From Dokdonella sp. (GTDB taxonomy: Bacteria > Pseudomonadota > Gammaproteobacteria > Xanthomonadales > Rhodanobacteraceae): a stretch of DNA of 5,106 bases. Below the pieces are notes generated by a model. That model saw only the letters and a list, made by a program, of their open reading frames with translations, had not been told where the DNA came from and ran no database searches. A program made the translations under genes and the position numbers. Every line of letters starts with the position of its first letter. Position 1 is the stretch's first letter. The stretch is taken from NCBI GenBank assembly GCA_030150315.1, contig JASLGB010000292.1, positions 1 to 5,106 on the forward strand, read 5' to 3'. Shown piece after piece: positions 1-5,106 of the stretch.

Positions 1-2151
1 GCCGACCTGCGCATGCTCGTTGAAGTAGAAACGGCGCCACCAGCTGTTGTCGGCGGTCGAGGTGTTCTCCTCGCCACAGGAAACGCCTTCGTCACCTGGC
101 GAATTGTCGGCCATCTGCGAGATCGAGAATTCGTCGAGCAGAACCGGCTTGCCGAAGCGGTTGGCGGACCGCGGCGCACGCTGCCACTGGCCGCTCGGAC
201 GCAGGTCGTGCGCGGTGAGGCGGCGCGCGGCGCTGGTCTTGTAGCTGGTCGGCGTGGCGCTGCGGTTGGCCGCCGTCGTCGCGATGGAATAGGTCAGCGC
301 GGCGCCGCCGCTGTTGCCGATGGTCAGCACGTCGGCGTCGGAAGCCCCGCTTTGTGCCGTGAAGGCGAGCGCCTGCGGTGTCACCGACGCGACCGGGTCG
401 GCGCTGACCACGGTGCCGTTGTAGAAGTAGGCCGCATCCGCGCCATGGGAGCCGACCACGATGGTGTCGCCGCTCTTGGCCACCGAGGTGGAGAACTTGC
501 TGCTGGCGGCCGCATCGGAAGCCGACAGCTTGCCGGTCTGGGCCCAGTTGCCGCCGTCGTTCTCGAACAGGTAGGCCGCGCCGTTCTGGCCATCCGCGCC
601 ATCCGCACCGACCACCGCGATGCCGCTGTCCAGCGCAACCCAGACGCCGAAATTGGCACCCGGCTCGCCATCGGCCGCCGTGATTTTCTGCTGCATCGAC
701 CAACTGCCGCCGGTACGCGTGAAGATCCACGCGGCGCCCGTGCTGGGCGCATCGCCCATCGCGAGGTTGCCGCCGATGACCGCCGTTGAGCCCTCGATGG
801 CGACCGCGGAGCCGAAGCCGGTGAACGGGCCCGTGCCGGCTGCGCCGAGGCGCTGCGTCTGGGTCCAGTTGCCGCCGTCTTCCTCGAAGACATAGGCCGC
901 GCCGGTGATCATGCTCGGCATCGGCGAGCCGATCATCACGGTGCTGCCGTCGATCGCGCCGCTGATGCCGAGCTGGTCGTTGCCCACGCCGTCCGCGGCG
1001 ACCAGCTTGGCCGCCTGGGTCCAGCCGCTGCCATCAACGGTGAACACATAGGCCGCGCCCTGCATGGCGTTGCCGCCGATGGTCGCCGTTGGTGCGGTGA
1101 CGAGCGCGTTGTTGCCCGACAGGCCGACGATGGTGCCGAAACGGTCACCCGCGGCCGCATCAGTCGCCACCAGCTTGGCGGTCTGGGTCCAGTTCGCGCC
1201 GTTGCCTTCGAACACGTAGGCGGCACCCTGGTTGCCGTCCTTGGCGCGTGCGCCGATCAGGGCGCGATTGGCGTTGATCGAGACCGAGTAGCCGAAGGCG
1301 TCGCCGGCCGCGCCGTCGGCGGCATCGAGGCGCGCGACCTGGGTCCAGCCGGTCGCGCCCTGCTCGAACACGTAGGCTGCGCCTTTGCCGCCCGCCTTGG
1401 TGGCGCCGATCAGCGCCTGGGTGCCGGAAACGGCCACCGAATAGCCGAACTCCTCGCCGGCCGCGCCATCGCTGGCCTTCACTTTCTGCTCCACCCACAC
1501 CAGCGGATCGACCACCACCGGATAGGTGGCCGCGCTGTCGTCGAACGCGATCACGATGCGCTCGCCCGAGTGCTGCAGGCTGGCCGGAAGCACCTGGCCA
1601 TTGGCATCGGTCACCACCAGCTTGCCGTAGCGCAGCGCGCCCCAGCCCAGGTCGTCGCCGGCTTTCCGCGCGGCGCGCGACGACGCCAGCTGCAGCGTGA
1701 TTTCGCCCTCGCCTGCGGGGCGCTGATCGAAGGTGAAGCCCTGCTCGAAGCCGAGCGGCAGCACCTTCCACCATTCGGTCACGCCGCCGAACTCGTAGTG
1801 CGCCTCGTTGGCGTCGAGGCGCGGAGCGACTGCCGTGGCCTCGTGTCGCCGGGCGCCGCGGCCCCAGTCGATCAGATTCAGGCTCAGTGCCTGCGCGCCG
1901 CGGAAGGTCGCGCCGCCCGGCAGGAAGCAGCCTTCCAGCGCCTGCTCGGCCAGCGTGGCGCAGCCGCGCGAATCCAGCGCATGGGTGTCGACGGCTTCGC
2001 TGGCGAGCGCGGCGTAGAACGCCGGTTGCAGCGATGCCGGAAGAGCGGTCGATCGGTCGACGGTGTTTGCTGTCGCGGGCCGGGCGGCGGCAGGAGCCGC
2101 CATCACTGCGCCGAGCGCAAGCGCCAGCACTGAGGTCATCGGAACCTTCAT
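1..2151 (-). CDS. Exported seven-repeat FG-GAP beta-propeller protein (3' end outside window)
   Basis: The frame is open from ATG 2151 to the left edge, giving 717 codons without a stop. Residues 1-23 are a signal peptide (MKVP, then a hydrophobic stretch ending APAAA), so the protein is exported. Residues about 30-218 form an N-terminal domain with Cys64 and Cys75, ending in YPVVVDPL (210-217). This looks like the beta-rich module that often precedes FG-GAP repeats. Residues 219-579 are seven FG-GAP_2-type repeats, each with W(T/A)Q, an FG motif, an (I/V)G strand and GAAYVF. Seven copies fit one closed seven-bladed propeller. Residues about 590-630 resemble an Ig-like or choice-of-anchor segment. 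The visible end carries DNSWWRRFYFNEHA, which I associate with large secreted proteins of Xanthomonadales. ATG 2151 is chosen because CGGAG lies 9 nt upstream and the signal peptide starts there. A role in binding or adhesion at the surface is inference. No enzyme motif is seen, and the ligand is unknown. Confidence 0.9.
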   Translation of the reverse strand, partial: MKVPMTSVLALALGAVMAAPAAARPATANTVDRSTALPASLQPAFYAALASEAVDTHALDSRGCATLAEQALEGCFLPGGATFRGAQALSLNLIDWGRGARRHEATAVAPRLDANEAHYEFGGVTEWWKVLPLGFEQGFTFDQRPAGEGEITLQLASSRAARKAGDDLGWGALRYGKLVVTDANGQVLPASLQHSGERIVIAFDDSAATYPVVVDPLVWVEQKVKASDGAAGEEFGYSVAVSGTQALIGATKAGGKGAAYVFEQGATGWTQVARLDAADGAAGDAFGYSVSINANRALIGARAKDGNQGAAYVFEGNGANWTQTAKLVATDAAAGDRFGTIVGLSGNNALVTAPTATIGGNAMQGAAYVFTVDGSGWTQAAKLVAADGVGNDQLGISGAIDGSTVMIGSPMPSMITGAAYVFEEDGGNWTQTQRLGAAGTGPFTGFGSAVAIEGSTAVIGGNLAMGDAPSTGAAWIFTRTGGSWSMQQKITAADGEPGANFGVWVALDSGIAVVGADGADGQNGAAYLFENDGGNWAQTGKLSASDAAASSKFSTSVAKSGDTIVVGSHGADAAYFYNGTVVSADPVASVTPQALAFTAQSGASDADVLTIGNSGGAALTYSIATTAANRSATPTSYKTSAARRLTAHDLRPSGQWQRAPRSANRFGKPVLLDEFSISQMADNSPGDEGVSCGEENTSTADNSWWRRFYFNEHAQVG
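415..1497 (-). repeat. Seven tandem FG-GAP coding repeats (propeller blades)
   Basis: Seven coding repeats of about 44-56 codons begin at Trp219, 269, 321, 377, 429, 484 and 536 of the exported protein. The FG motif is intact in blades 1, 2, 3, 5 and 6. It is LG in blade 4 and FS in blade 7. The GAAYVF strand is exact in blades 1-4, becomes GAAWIF in blade 5 and GAAYLF in blade 6, and degenerates to DAAYFY in blade 7. The DNA is also related between copies: the segment encoding the W-T-Q start recurs nearly unchanged near 857, 1013, 1181 and 1337. Blade 7 is the shortest and most divergent, as expected for a terminal blade. Confidence 0.88.
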
Positions 2152-2160
2152 ACGTTCTAT

Positions 2161-2165
2161 CTCCG
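2161..2165 (-). promoter_or_regulatory. Shine-Dalgarno sequence of the propeller gene
   Basis: Read on the minus strand this is CGGAG, with 9 nt between it and ATG 2151. It selects the Met at 2151 over the second Met four codons later. It begins only 2 nt after the U-tract of the upstream hairpin, so the ribosome site and the hairpin are physically coupled. Confidence 0.6.
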
Positions 2166-2167
2166 GG

Positions 2168-2194
2168 AAAAAATCGAGACCGCGGAGCGGTCCC
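2168..2194 (-). terminator. Terminator-like hairpin in the propeller gene leader (possible attenuator)
   Basis: The minus strand reads GGGACCGC, loop TCC, GCGGTCTC. This is an 8-bp stem with one G-U pair, followed by GA and six T residues (2173-2168), which is the form of an intrinsic terminator. The T-run ends about 16 nt before the start codon and almost touches the Shine-Dalgarno sequence, leaving no room for a promoter between hairpin and gene. It could end read-through from the regulator gene upstream, act as an attenuator on the propeller mRNA, or stabilise its 5' end. The sequence does not decide between these. Confidence 0.6.
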
Positions 2195-2199
2195 TCCGG

Positions 2200-2228
2200 A
2201 ATATTTGCACGCCAAATCGCACCGTCAA
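2200..2228 (-). promoter_or_regulatory. Candidate sigma-70 promoter P2 of the propeller gene
   Basis: On the minus strand a -35 hexamer TTGACG (2228-2223, 5 of 6 to consensus) is followed by a 17-nt spacer and AATATT (2205-2200, 4 of 6). Predicted initiation is near 2193, which would place the start of the mRNA at the base of the terminator-like hairpin. The spacing is optimal, but the -10 element is imperfect. Confidence 0.45.
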
Positions 2229-2234
2229 TGCGAT
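2216..2234. promoter_or_regulatory. Inverted repeat ATCGCA-N7-TGCGAT over the P2 -35 box
   Basis: This is a perfect 6-bp inverted repeat with a 7-bp spacer, and the spacer plus one flanking base holds the TTGACG -35 hexamer of candidate promoter P2. A protein bound here would compete with RNA polymerase at P2. If transcription starts further upstream, the same sequence would form a small RNA hairpin ahead of the terminator-like stem. A 6-bp repeat can arise by chance, so the support is its placement. Confidence 0.35.
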
Positions 2235-2244
2235 CTGTCGACTA

Positions 2245-2250
2245 ATTTTA
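2245..2250 (-). promoter_or_regulatory. Candidate -10 element (TAAAAT) of an upstream promoter P1
   Basis: On the minus strand TAAAAT matches the sigma-70 -10 consensus at 5 of 6 positions, in the most AT-rich part of the window. No good -35 hexamer lies 16-18 nt upstream. That position is instead occupied by the TCCATGA inverted repeat, as in activator-dependent promoters or repressor-covered ones. Initiation would be near 2238, giving a leader of about 87 nt that includes the terminator-like hairpin. Confidence 0.35.
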
Positions 2251-2274
2251 TCCATGAGCAAAAACATTCATGGA
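2251..2274. promoter_or_regulatory. Operator-like inverted repeat TCCATGA-N10-TCATGGA
   Basis: Two perfect 7-bp half-sites are separated by an AT-rich 10-bp spacer. The repeat directly abuts the TAAAAT -10 candidate and covers its -35 region. The half-site centres are 17 bp apart, which suits a dimeric DNA-binding protein, although this is not a helical-turn multiple. The neighbouring TrmB/LuxR-type regulator is the obvious candidate ligand; this is inferred from proximity only. Confidence 0.45.
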
Positions 2275-2329
2275 GGTCGAGATAAACACTCTTCCAATGC
2301 GCGTGCCAAAGGTCATGCGGTCTGGACGG

Positions 2330-2368
2330 AAAGCAGTCCGAACCCCTCAGGAGTTGCGTCCGGACTGC
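2330..2368 (-). terminator. Stem-loop enclosing the regulator stop codon
   Basis: The minus strand reads GCAGTCCG, a 5-nt bulge, AACTCC, loop TGA, GGGGTT, CGGACTGC, then TTT. That is 14 base pairs (one G-U) with a single bulge on the 5' arm. The three-base apical loop is exactly the TGA stop codon of the regulator (2349-2347). The T-run is only three bases, so termination efficiency is uncertain. It may instead be a 3'-end stabilising structure. Confidence 0.5.
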
Positions 2369-3375
2369 CTCAGGGCGGCAAACCAGCCGAGCTGGAATCG
2401 CGTGTCCGCGTTCAACAGCGCCATCGCCTCGATCAGGCGTCGATTGAGCGTGCTCGCGGAAATGCCGAGTTCGCGCGCGATAACCTTGTCCGGCAGACCA
2501 GCGGCAAGCAGGGACACGACGGCCTGAAGCGGTTCGGGCAGTTCGCTGCCGGCCGCATCCAGCGCCAGCGCGCCGCTGGCCGAGGCCTGGATCGGTGTGG
2601 CTTGCTCCCACAGCAGCTCGAACAAGGCATGCAGCGCATCGAGCAGGGCCGAGGAACGCACCACCAGCGAGGCGCTGTCGGCGCGGTTGAGGTCCAGCGG
2701 AACGAAGGCCAGATTGCGATCGGCCAGCACCATCTTGAATGGCAGGCTTTGCACGACGCGCACCTCCTCGCCGGCGCGCACGTCACCGAGGATGCGATCG
2801 GCCATGCCGGGAGCGGCAAGGAAGCTGGCATCGACGATATTGCGGAAGCGGACGCCGCGCCGTTGCGCCTCGCGGTGCGGCTTCTGTGCCTGCTCCGGCG
2901 GAACGTCCAGCGGCGAAATCAGGATCGGCAGGCGGATCAGGGTGAGCACTTCGGTTTGCGCGGTCTGATGCATGCGCTCGAACACCTGACGCTCGGTTTC
3001 GCGCGCGGTGATCAGTTCCACCAGCTGTTCCTGTTCGCTGTCGTGAGTGGTCTCCTCCTGCAATTGCTGGATCTGCGCCCGCGCGCGCTGCAATTCGTCC
3101 TGGCGTTTCAGCGCCAGCGCCTCCATCGCCAGCCCGGGCGATACCGGCACATAGCGGCGCGGCCGCTGCGGCGAGACCGTGACCAGCCCCTTGTTCTCGA
3201 TCGCGTCGAGCAGGCGCTGCGCCTTGCGCGGCGACAGGCGCATGGCCTCGGCAAGGTCGGACATGGTCGCGCCGGCGTGCGCGAGCAGCCAGCGGTAGGC
3301 GTCCTCCTCGATTTCATCGATGCCGAGGATGTCGAAGGCGCGTGTCTGGCGCGACGCGGACGTGGAGCGGCTCAC
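2347..3375 (-). CDS. Transcriptional regulator with TrmB-like winged helix and LuxR-type HTH
   Basis: This is a complete 342-residue cytoplasmic protein starting at GTG 3375, with GGAGG 6 nt upstream. Residues about 14-80 form a TrmB-like winged helix: an LSPRKAQRLLDAIENKGLV recognition region, then a basic RPRRYVPVSP wing. Residues about 85-135 are rich in Glu, Gln and Arg and look like a coiled coil for dimerisation. Residues about 140-258 resemble the C-terminal phospholipase-D-like fold of TrmB relatives (ILGDVRAGEEVRVV, then KMVLADRNLAFVPL), probably an effector or oligomerisation module. Residues about 278-336 are a GerE/LuxR-type helix-turn-helix (LLAAGLPDKVIARELGISAS, then TLNRRL). 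This architecture is known to me mainly from actinobacterial regulators. There is no response-regulator receiver domain and no acyl-homoserine-lactone domain. It is co-directional with the exported propeller gene 195 bp downstream, suggesting control of that gene, which is unproven. The effector is unknown. Confidence 0.88.
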   Translation of the reverse strand: MSRSTSASRQTRAFDILGIDEIEEDAYRWLLAHAGATMSDLAEAMRLSPRKAQRLLDAIENKGLVTVSPQRPRRYVPVSPGLAMEALALKRQDELQRARAQIQQLQEETTHDSEQEQLVELITARETERQVFERMHQTAQTEVLTLIRLPILISPLDVPPEQAQKPHREAQRRGVRFRNIVDASFLAAPGMADRILGDVRAGEEVRVVQSLPFKMVLADRNLAFVPLDLNRADSASLVVRSSALLDALHALFELLWEQATPIQASASGALALDAAGSELPEPLQAVVSLLAAGLPDKVIARELGISASTLNRRLIEAMALLNADTRFQLGWFAALRQSGRNS

Positions 3376-3381
3376 CGCGTG

Positions 3382-3386
3382 CCTCC
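3382..3386 (-). promoter_or_regulatory. Shine-Dalgarno sequence of the regulator gene
   Basis: The minus strand reads GGAGG with 6 nt to the GTG at 3375, an ideal core and spacing. It fixes the non-ATG start; the next Met is at residue 38, inside the winged helix, and would remove part of the domain. Confidence 0.75.
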
Positions 3387-3743
3387 ACGCACACGCAAGC
3401 CTGCGACGGTGCGTGGGCCTTCCGTGCGCCGGCTGTCATCGCGATCGGCGCGACCGAGGCGGCTAGCCATCCCGGTTTTGGCGCTGATGCAGGGTAAGGA
3501 AACCGAGTCGTCGAACCGATGCGCGATGCCGATCACGTTGGAACTCCACAGCGTTGCCGAAAGGAACCATCGCATCACGAGCCGACGGCGAAATCCAGCG
3601 CGAATTCGGCGGGTGCCCGCTATCGCGATGGCCGTGGTGCTGCGCGGCACGGCGTGCGCCGGCAAACACCATGGTCGGTTCGAGAAGGGGGCAGGGTTTG
3701 CCGGATGGCGTGCGCCTTCGCCCGGCGCGACGTGCCTCTTTGC

Positions 3744-3749
3744 TAGCAT
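3744..3749 (+). promoter_or_regulatory. recQ: Candidate -10 element of recQ, consistent with a leaderless mRNA
   Basis: TAGCAT (4 of 6 to the -10 consensus, within TTTGCTAGCATT) ends 6 nt before the recQ ATG, so initiation about 7 nt downstream would fall on the start codon itself. No Shine-Dalgarno sequence is present before the ATG, which agrees with leaderless translation. The -35 region is poor. The TAG of this element is also an in-frame stop that prevents any upstream extension of recQ. Confidence 0.35.
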
Positions 3750-3755
3750 TCGCGG

Positions 3756-5106
3756 ATGTCTTCGCCGTCCTCGATGTCCTCGCCCGCTCTCGACCTGTTG
3801 CAGTCCGTGTTCGGTTATGCCGCGTTTCGCGGCGATCAGCAGGCGATCGTCGAGCATGTCGCCGACGGCGGCGATGCGCTGGTGCTGATGCCGACCGGCG
3901 GCGGCAAGTCGCTGTGCTACCAGATTCCGGCGCTGTTGCGCGTGGGCTGCGCAGTGGTGGTGTCGCCGCTGATCGCGCTGATGCAGGACCAGGTCGATGC
4001 GCTGCGCCAGCTGGGCGTCGAGGCGGCCTATCTCAATTCCACGCTCGATGCGCAGGAACAGCGCGACGTGGAGCAGCGCTTCGTGCGCGGCGAGCTGAAG
4101 CTGCTCTACGTCGCGCCCGAGCGGCTGCTGTCCGAGCGCTGCCTGGATCTGGTCGCGCGCGCGCCGGTGGCGCTGTTCGCGATCGACGAGGCGCATTGCG
4201 TGTCGCAATGGGGGCATGACTTTCGGCCCGAATACCGCCAACTCACGATCCTGCACGAGCGTTTCCCCGAAGTGCCGCGCATCGCGCTGACCGCAACGGC
4301 CGATGCGCCGACGCGGCGCGAGATCGTCGAGCGTCTGGCGCTGGAATCGGCGCAGCAGTTCGTTGCCAGCTTCGATCGGCCGAACATCCGCTACCGCGTG
4401 CTCGAAAAGGACGACGCGCGGCGCCAGCTGAAGGATTTTCTTTCCGCACACCGCGGCGAATCCGGCATCGTCTATTGCCTGTCGCGGCGCAAGGTCGAGG
4501 AGATCGCCGAATGGCTGGCCGGCGAGGGCTTCGACGCGCTGCCCTACCACGCGGGAATGGAAGCGGTGCTGCGCACGCGCAACCAGCAGCGATTCCTGCG
4601 TGAGGAAGGGCTGGTTATGGTCGCCACGATCGCGTTCGGCATGGGTATCGACAAACCCGATGTGCGCTTTGTCGCGCACATGGATCTGCCGAAAAGCATG
4701 GAAGGCTATTACCAGGAAACCGGCCGCGCCGGCCGCGACGGCCGACCGTCCGAGGCGTGGCTGTGCTACGGACTCGGCGACCTGGTCACCTTGATGCAGT
4801 TCATCACGCAGTCGGATTCGGGCGAGGAGCGCAAGCGCGTCGAGCGCGGCAAGCTCGATGCCCTGCTGGGCTACGCCGAGACGACAGCCTGCCGTCGTCA
4901 GCGGCTGCTGGCCTACTTCGGCGAGGAGCTGGCCGAACCCTGCGGCAACTGCGACAACTGCCTTGAACCGCCGGAAACCTGGGATGCGACGGTGACCGCG
5001 CAGAAGGCGCTGTCGTGCGCTTACCGCACGGGCCAGCGCTACGGCGTTGCGCACCTGACCGCGGTACTGCGCGGCGAAAGCGACGAACGCATCGTCGCGC
5101 TCGGAC
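3756..5106 (+). CDS. recQ: ATP-dependent DNA helicase RecQ (3' end outside window)
   Basis: The first 450 residues of a RecQ-family 3'-5' DNA helicase, which unwinds recombination intermediates and stalled-fork structures. Visible motifs: motif 0 FGYAAFRGDQQ (19-29), Walker A TGGGKS (47-52, Lys51), DEAH (144-147), the aromatic-rich loop SQWGHDFRPEY (150-160), LTATA (178-182), IVYCLSRRK (238-246), motif V with ATIAFGMGIDKP (290-301), and motif VI QETGRAGRDG (320-329) with its arginine fingers. The RecQ-Ct zinc site has all four cysteines, Cys379, Cys396, Cys399 and Cys402. The frame leaves the window in the winged-helix domain, so the HRDC domain cannot be assessed; E. coli RecQ has about 609 residues. 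The start is bounded by an in-frame TAG at 3744-3746. ATG 3756 is the first possible start, and ATG 3774 (Met7) is an alternative. No ribosome-binding site precedes either. It is divergent from the regulator, with no sign of functional linkage. Confidence 0.97.
   Translation, partial: MSSPSSMSSPALDLLQSVFGYAAFRGDQQAIVEHVADGGDALVLMPTGGGKSLCYQIPALLRVGCAVVVSPLIALMQDQVDALRQLGVEAAYLNSTLDAQEQRDVEQRFVRGELKLLYVAPERLLSERCLDLVARAPVALFAIDEAHCVSQWGHDFRPEYRQLTILHERFPEVPRIALTATADAPTRREIVERLALESAQQFVASFDRPNIRYRVLEKDDARRQLKDFLSAHRGESGIVYCLSRRKVEEIAEWLAGEGFDALPYHAGMEAVLRTRNQQRFLREEGLVMVATIAFGMGIDKPDVRFVAHMDLPKSMEGYYQETGRAGRDGRPSEAWLCYGLGDLVTLMQFITQSDSGEERKRVERGKLDALLGYAETTACRRQRLLAYFGEELAEPCGNCDNCLEPPETWDATVTAQKALSCAYRTGQRYGVAHLTAVLRGESDERIVALG

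Larger units (their letters stand above)
3376..3755. other. Divergent intergenic region between the regulator and recQ
   Basis: This 380-bp stretch separates the minus-strand regulator from plus-strand recQ and must hold both promoters. No reading frame here resembles a known family, and the long frames that cross it are extensions of frames opposite or beside recQ. An 8-bp palindrome ACCATGGT lies at 3668-3675. I find no convincing -35/-10 pair for the regulator and no intrinsic terminator. Confidence 0.6.

Noticed and set aside
13..789. A 258-codon plus-strand frame and smaller frames at the left edge
   Set aside because: They are antisense to the FG-GAP gene, with biased composition and no domain.
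415..1497. The tandem repeats as a CRISPR array or a mobile repeat array
   Set aside because: The period is about 150-165 bp, the copies vary in length, and the variation follows codons of an FG-GAP protein domain.
1160..2215. A 351-codon minus-strand frame overlapping the propeller gene
   Set aside because: It is a shifted frame of the FG-GAP protein, with Arg-rich low-complexity translation and no family resemblance, while the true frame has a signal peptide and repeats.
3609..3620. GCGGG-TG-CCCGC as a terminator
   Set aside because: The usable stem is four base pairs with a tight loop, there is no T-run on either strand, and no gene ends nearby.
2254..3888. A 544-codon plus-strand frame spanning the regulator, the intergenic region and the start of recQ
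   Set aside because: It is antisense to the regulator and then out of frame with recQ. It has no recognisable domain, and its ATG falls within the inverted repeat with no ribosome-binding site.
3372..5054. A 560-codon minus-strand frame opposite recQ
   Set aside because: It lies almost wholly antisense to a clear RecQ with all helicase motifs. Its product is low-complexity (Arg, Ala, His, Gln), as expected when high-GC coding DNA is read on the other strand.

Overview
The window looks like chromosomal DNA from a high-GC gammaproteobacterium, most likely of the Xanthomonadales (Lysobacter, Luteimonas or Dokdonella-like). This is an inference from three things. Third codon positions are strongly G/C. 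The RecQ reads as a typical proteobacterial RecQ. The secreted protein carries a C-terminal motif (DNSWWRRFYFNEHA) that I associate with large exported proteins of that group. No mobile element, CRISPR array, tRNA or rRNA is visible.

Layout. Positions 1-2151 (minus) hold the N-terminal 717 codons of an exported FG-GAP-type beta-propeller protein whose 3' end lies beyond the left edge. Positions 2152-2346 are an unusually AT-rich 195-bp gap. It contains two inverted repeats, two candidate promoters and a terminator-like hairpin touching the propeller gene's Shine-Dalgarno sequence. Positions 2347-3375 (minus) encode a complete 342-residue regulator with a TrmB-like winged helix at the N-terminus and a LuxR/GerE-type helix-turn-helix at the C-terminus. 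Its stop codon is the loop of a 14-bp hairpin. Positions 3376-3755 are a divergent intergenic region with no convincing gene. Positions 3756-5106 (plus) encode the first 450 residues of the DNA helicase RecQ, cut by the right edge within the winged-helix domain.

How the parts may work together. The regulator and the secreted propeller gene lie on the same strand with a dense regulatory gap between them, so the simplest hypothesis is a regulator and target pair. The palindromes upstream of the propeller gene would be candidate operators, and the leader hairpin could add premature termination or restrict read-through from the regulator. RecQ is a housekeeping repair gene transcribed the other way and is probably not functionally linked. 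The two genes at the edges are open-ended, and both are supported by continuous reading frames plus recognisable domains. I see no clear new defence or mobile system. The most unusual content is the regulatory architecture of the 2152-2368 region.
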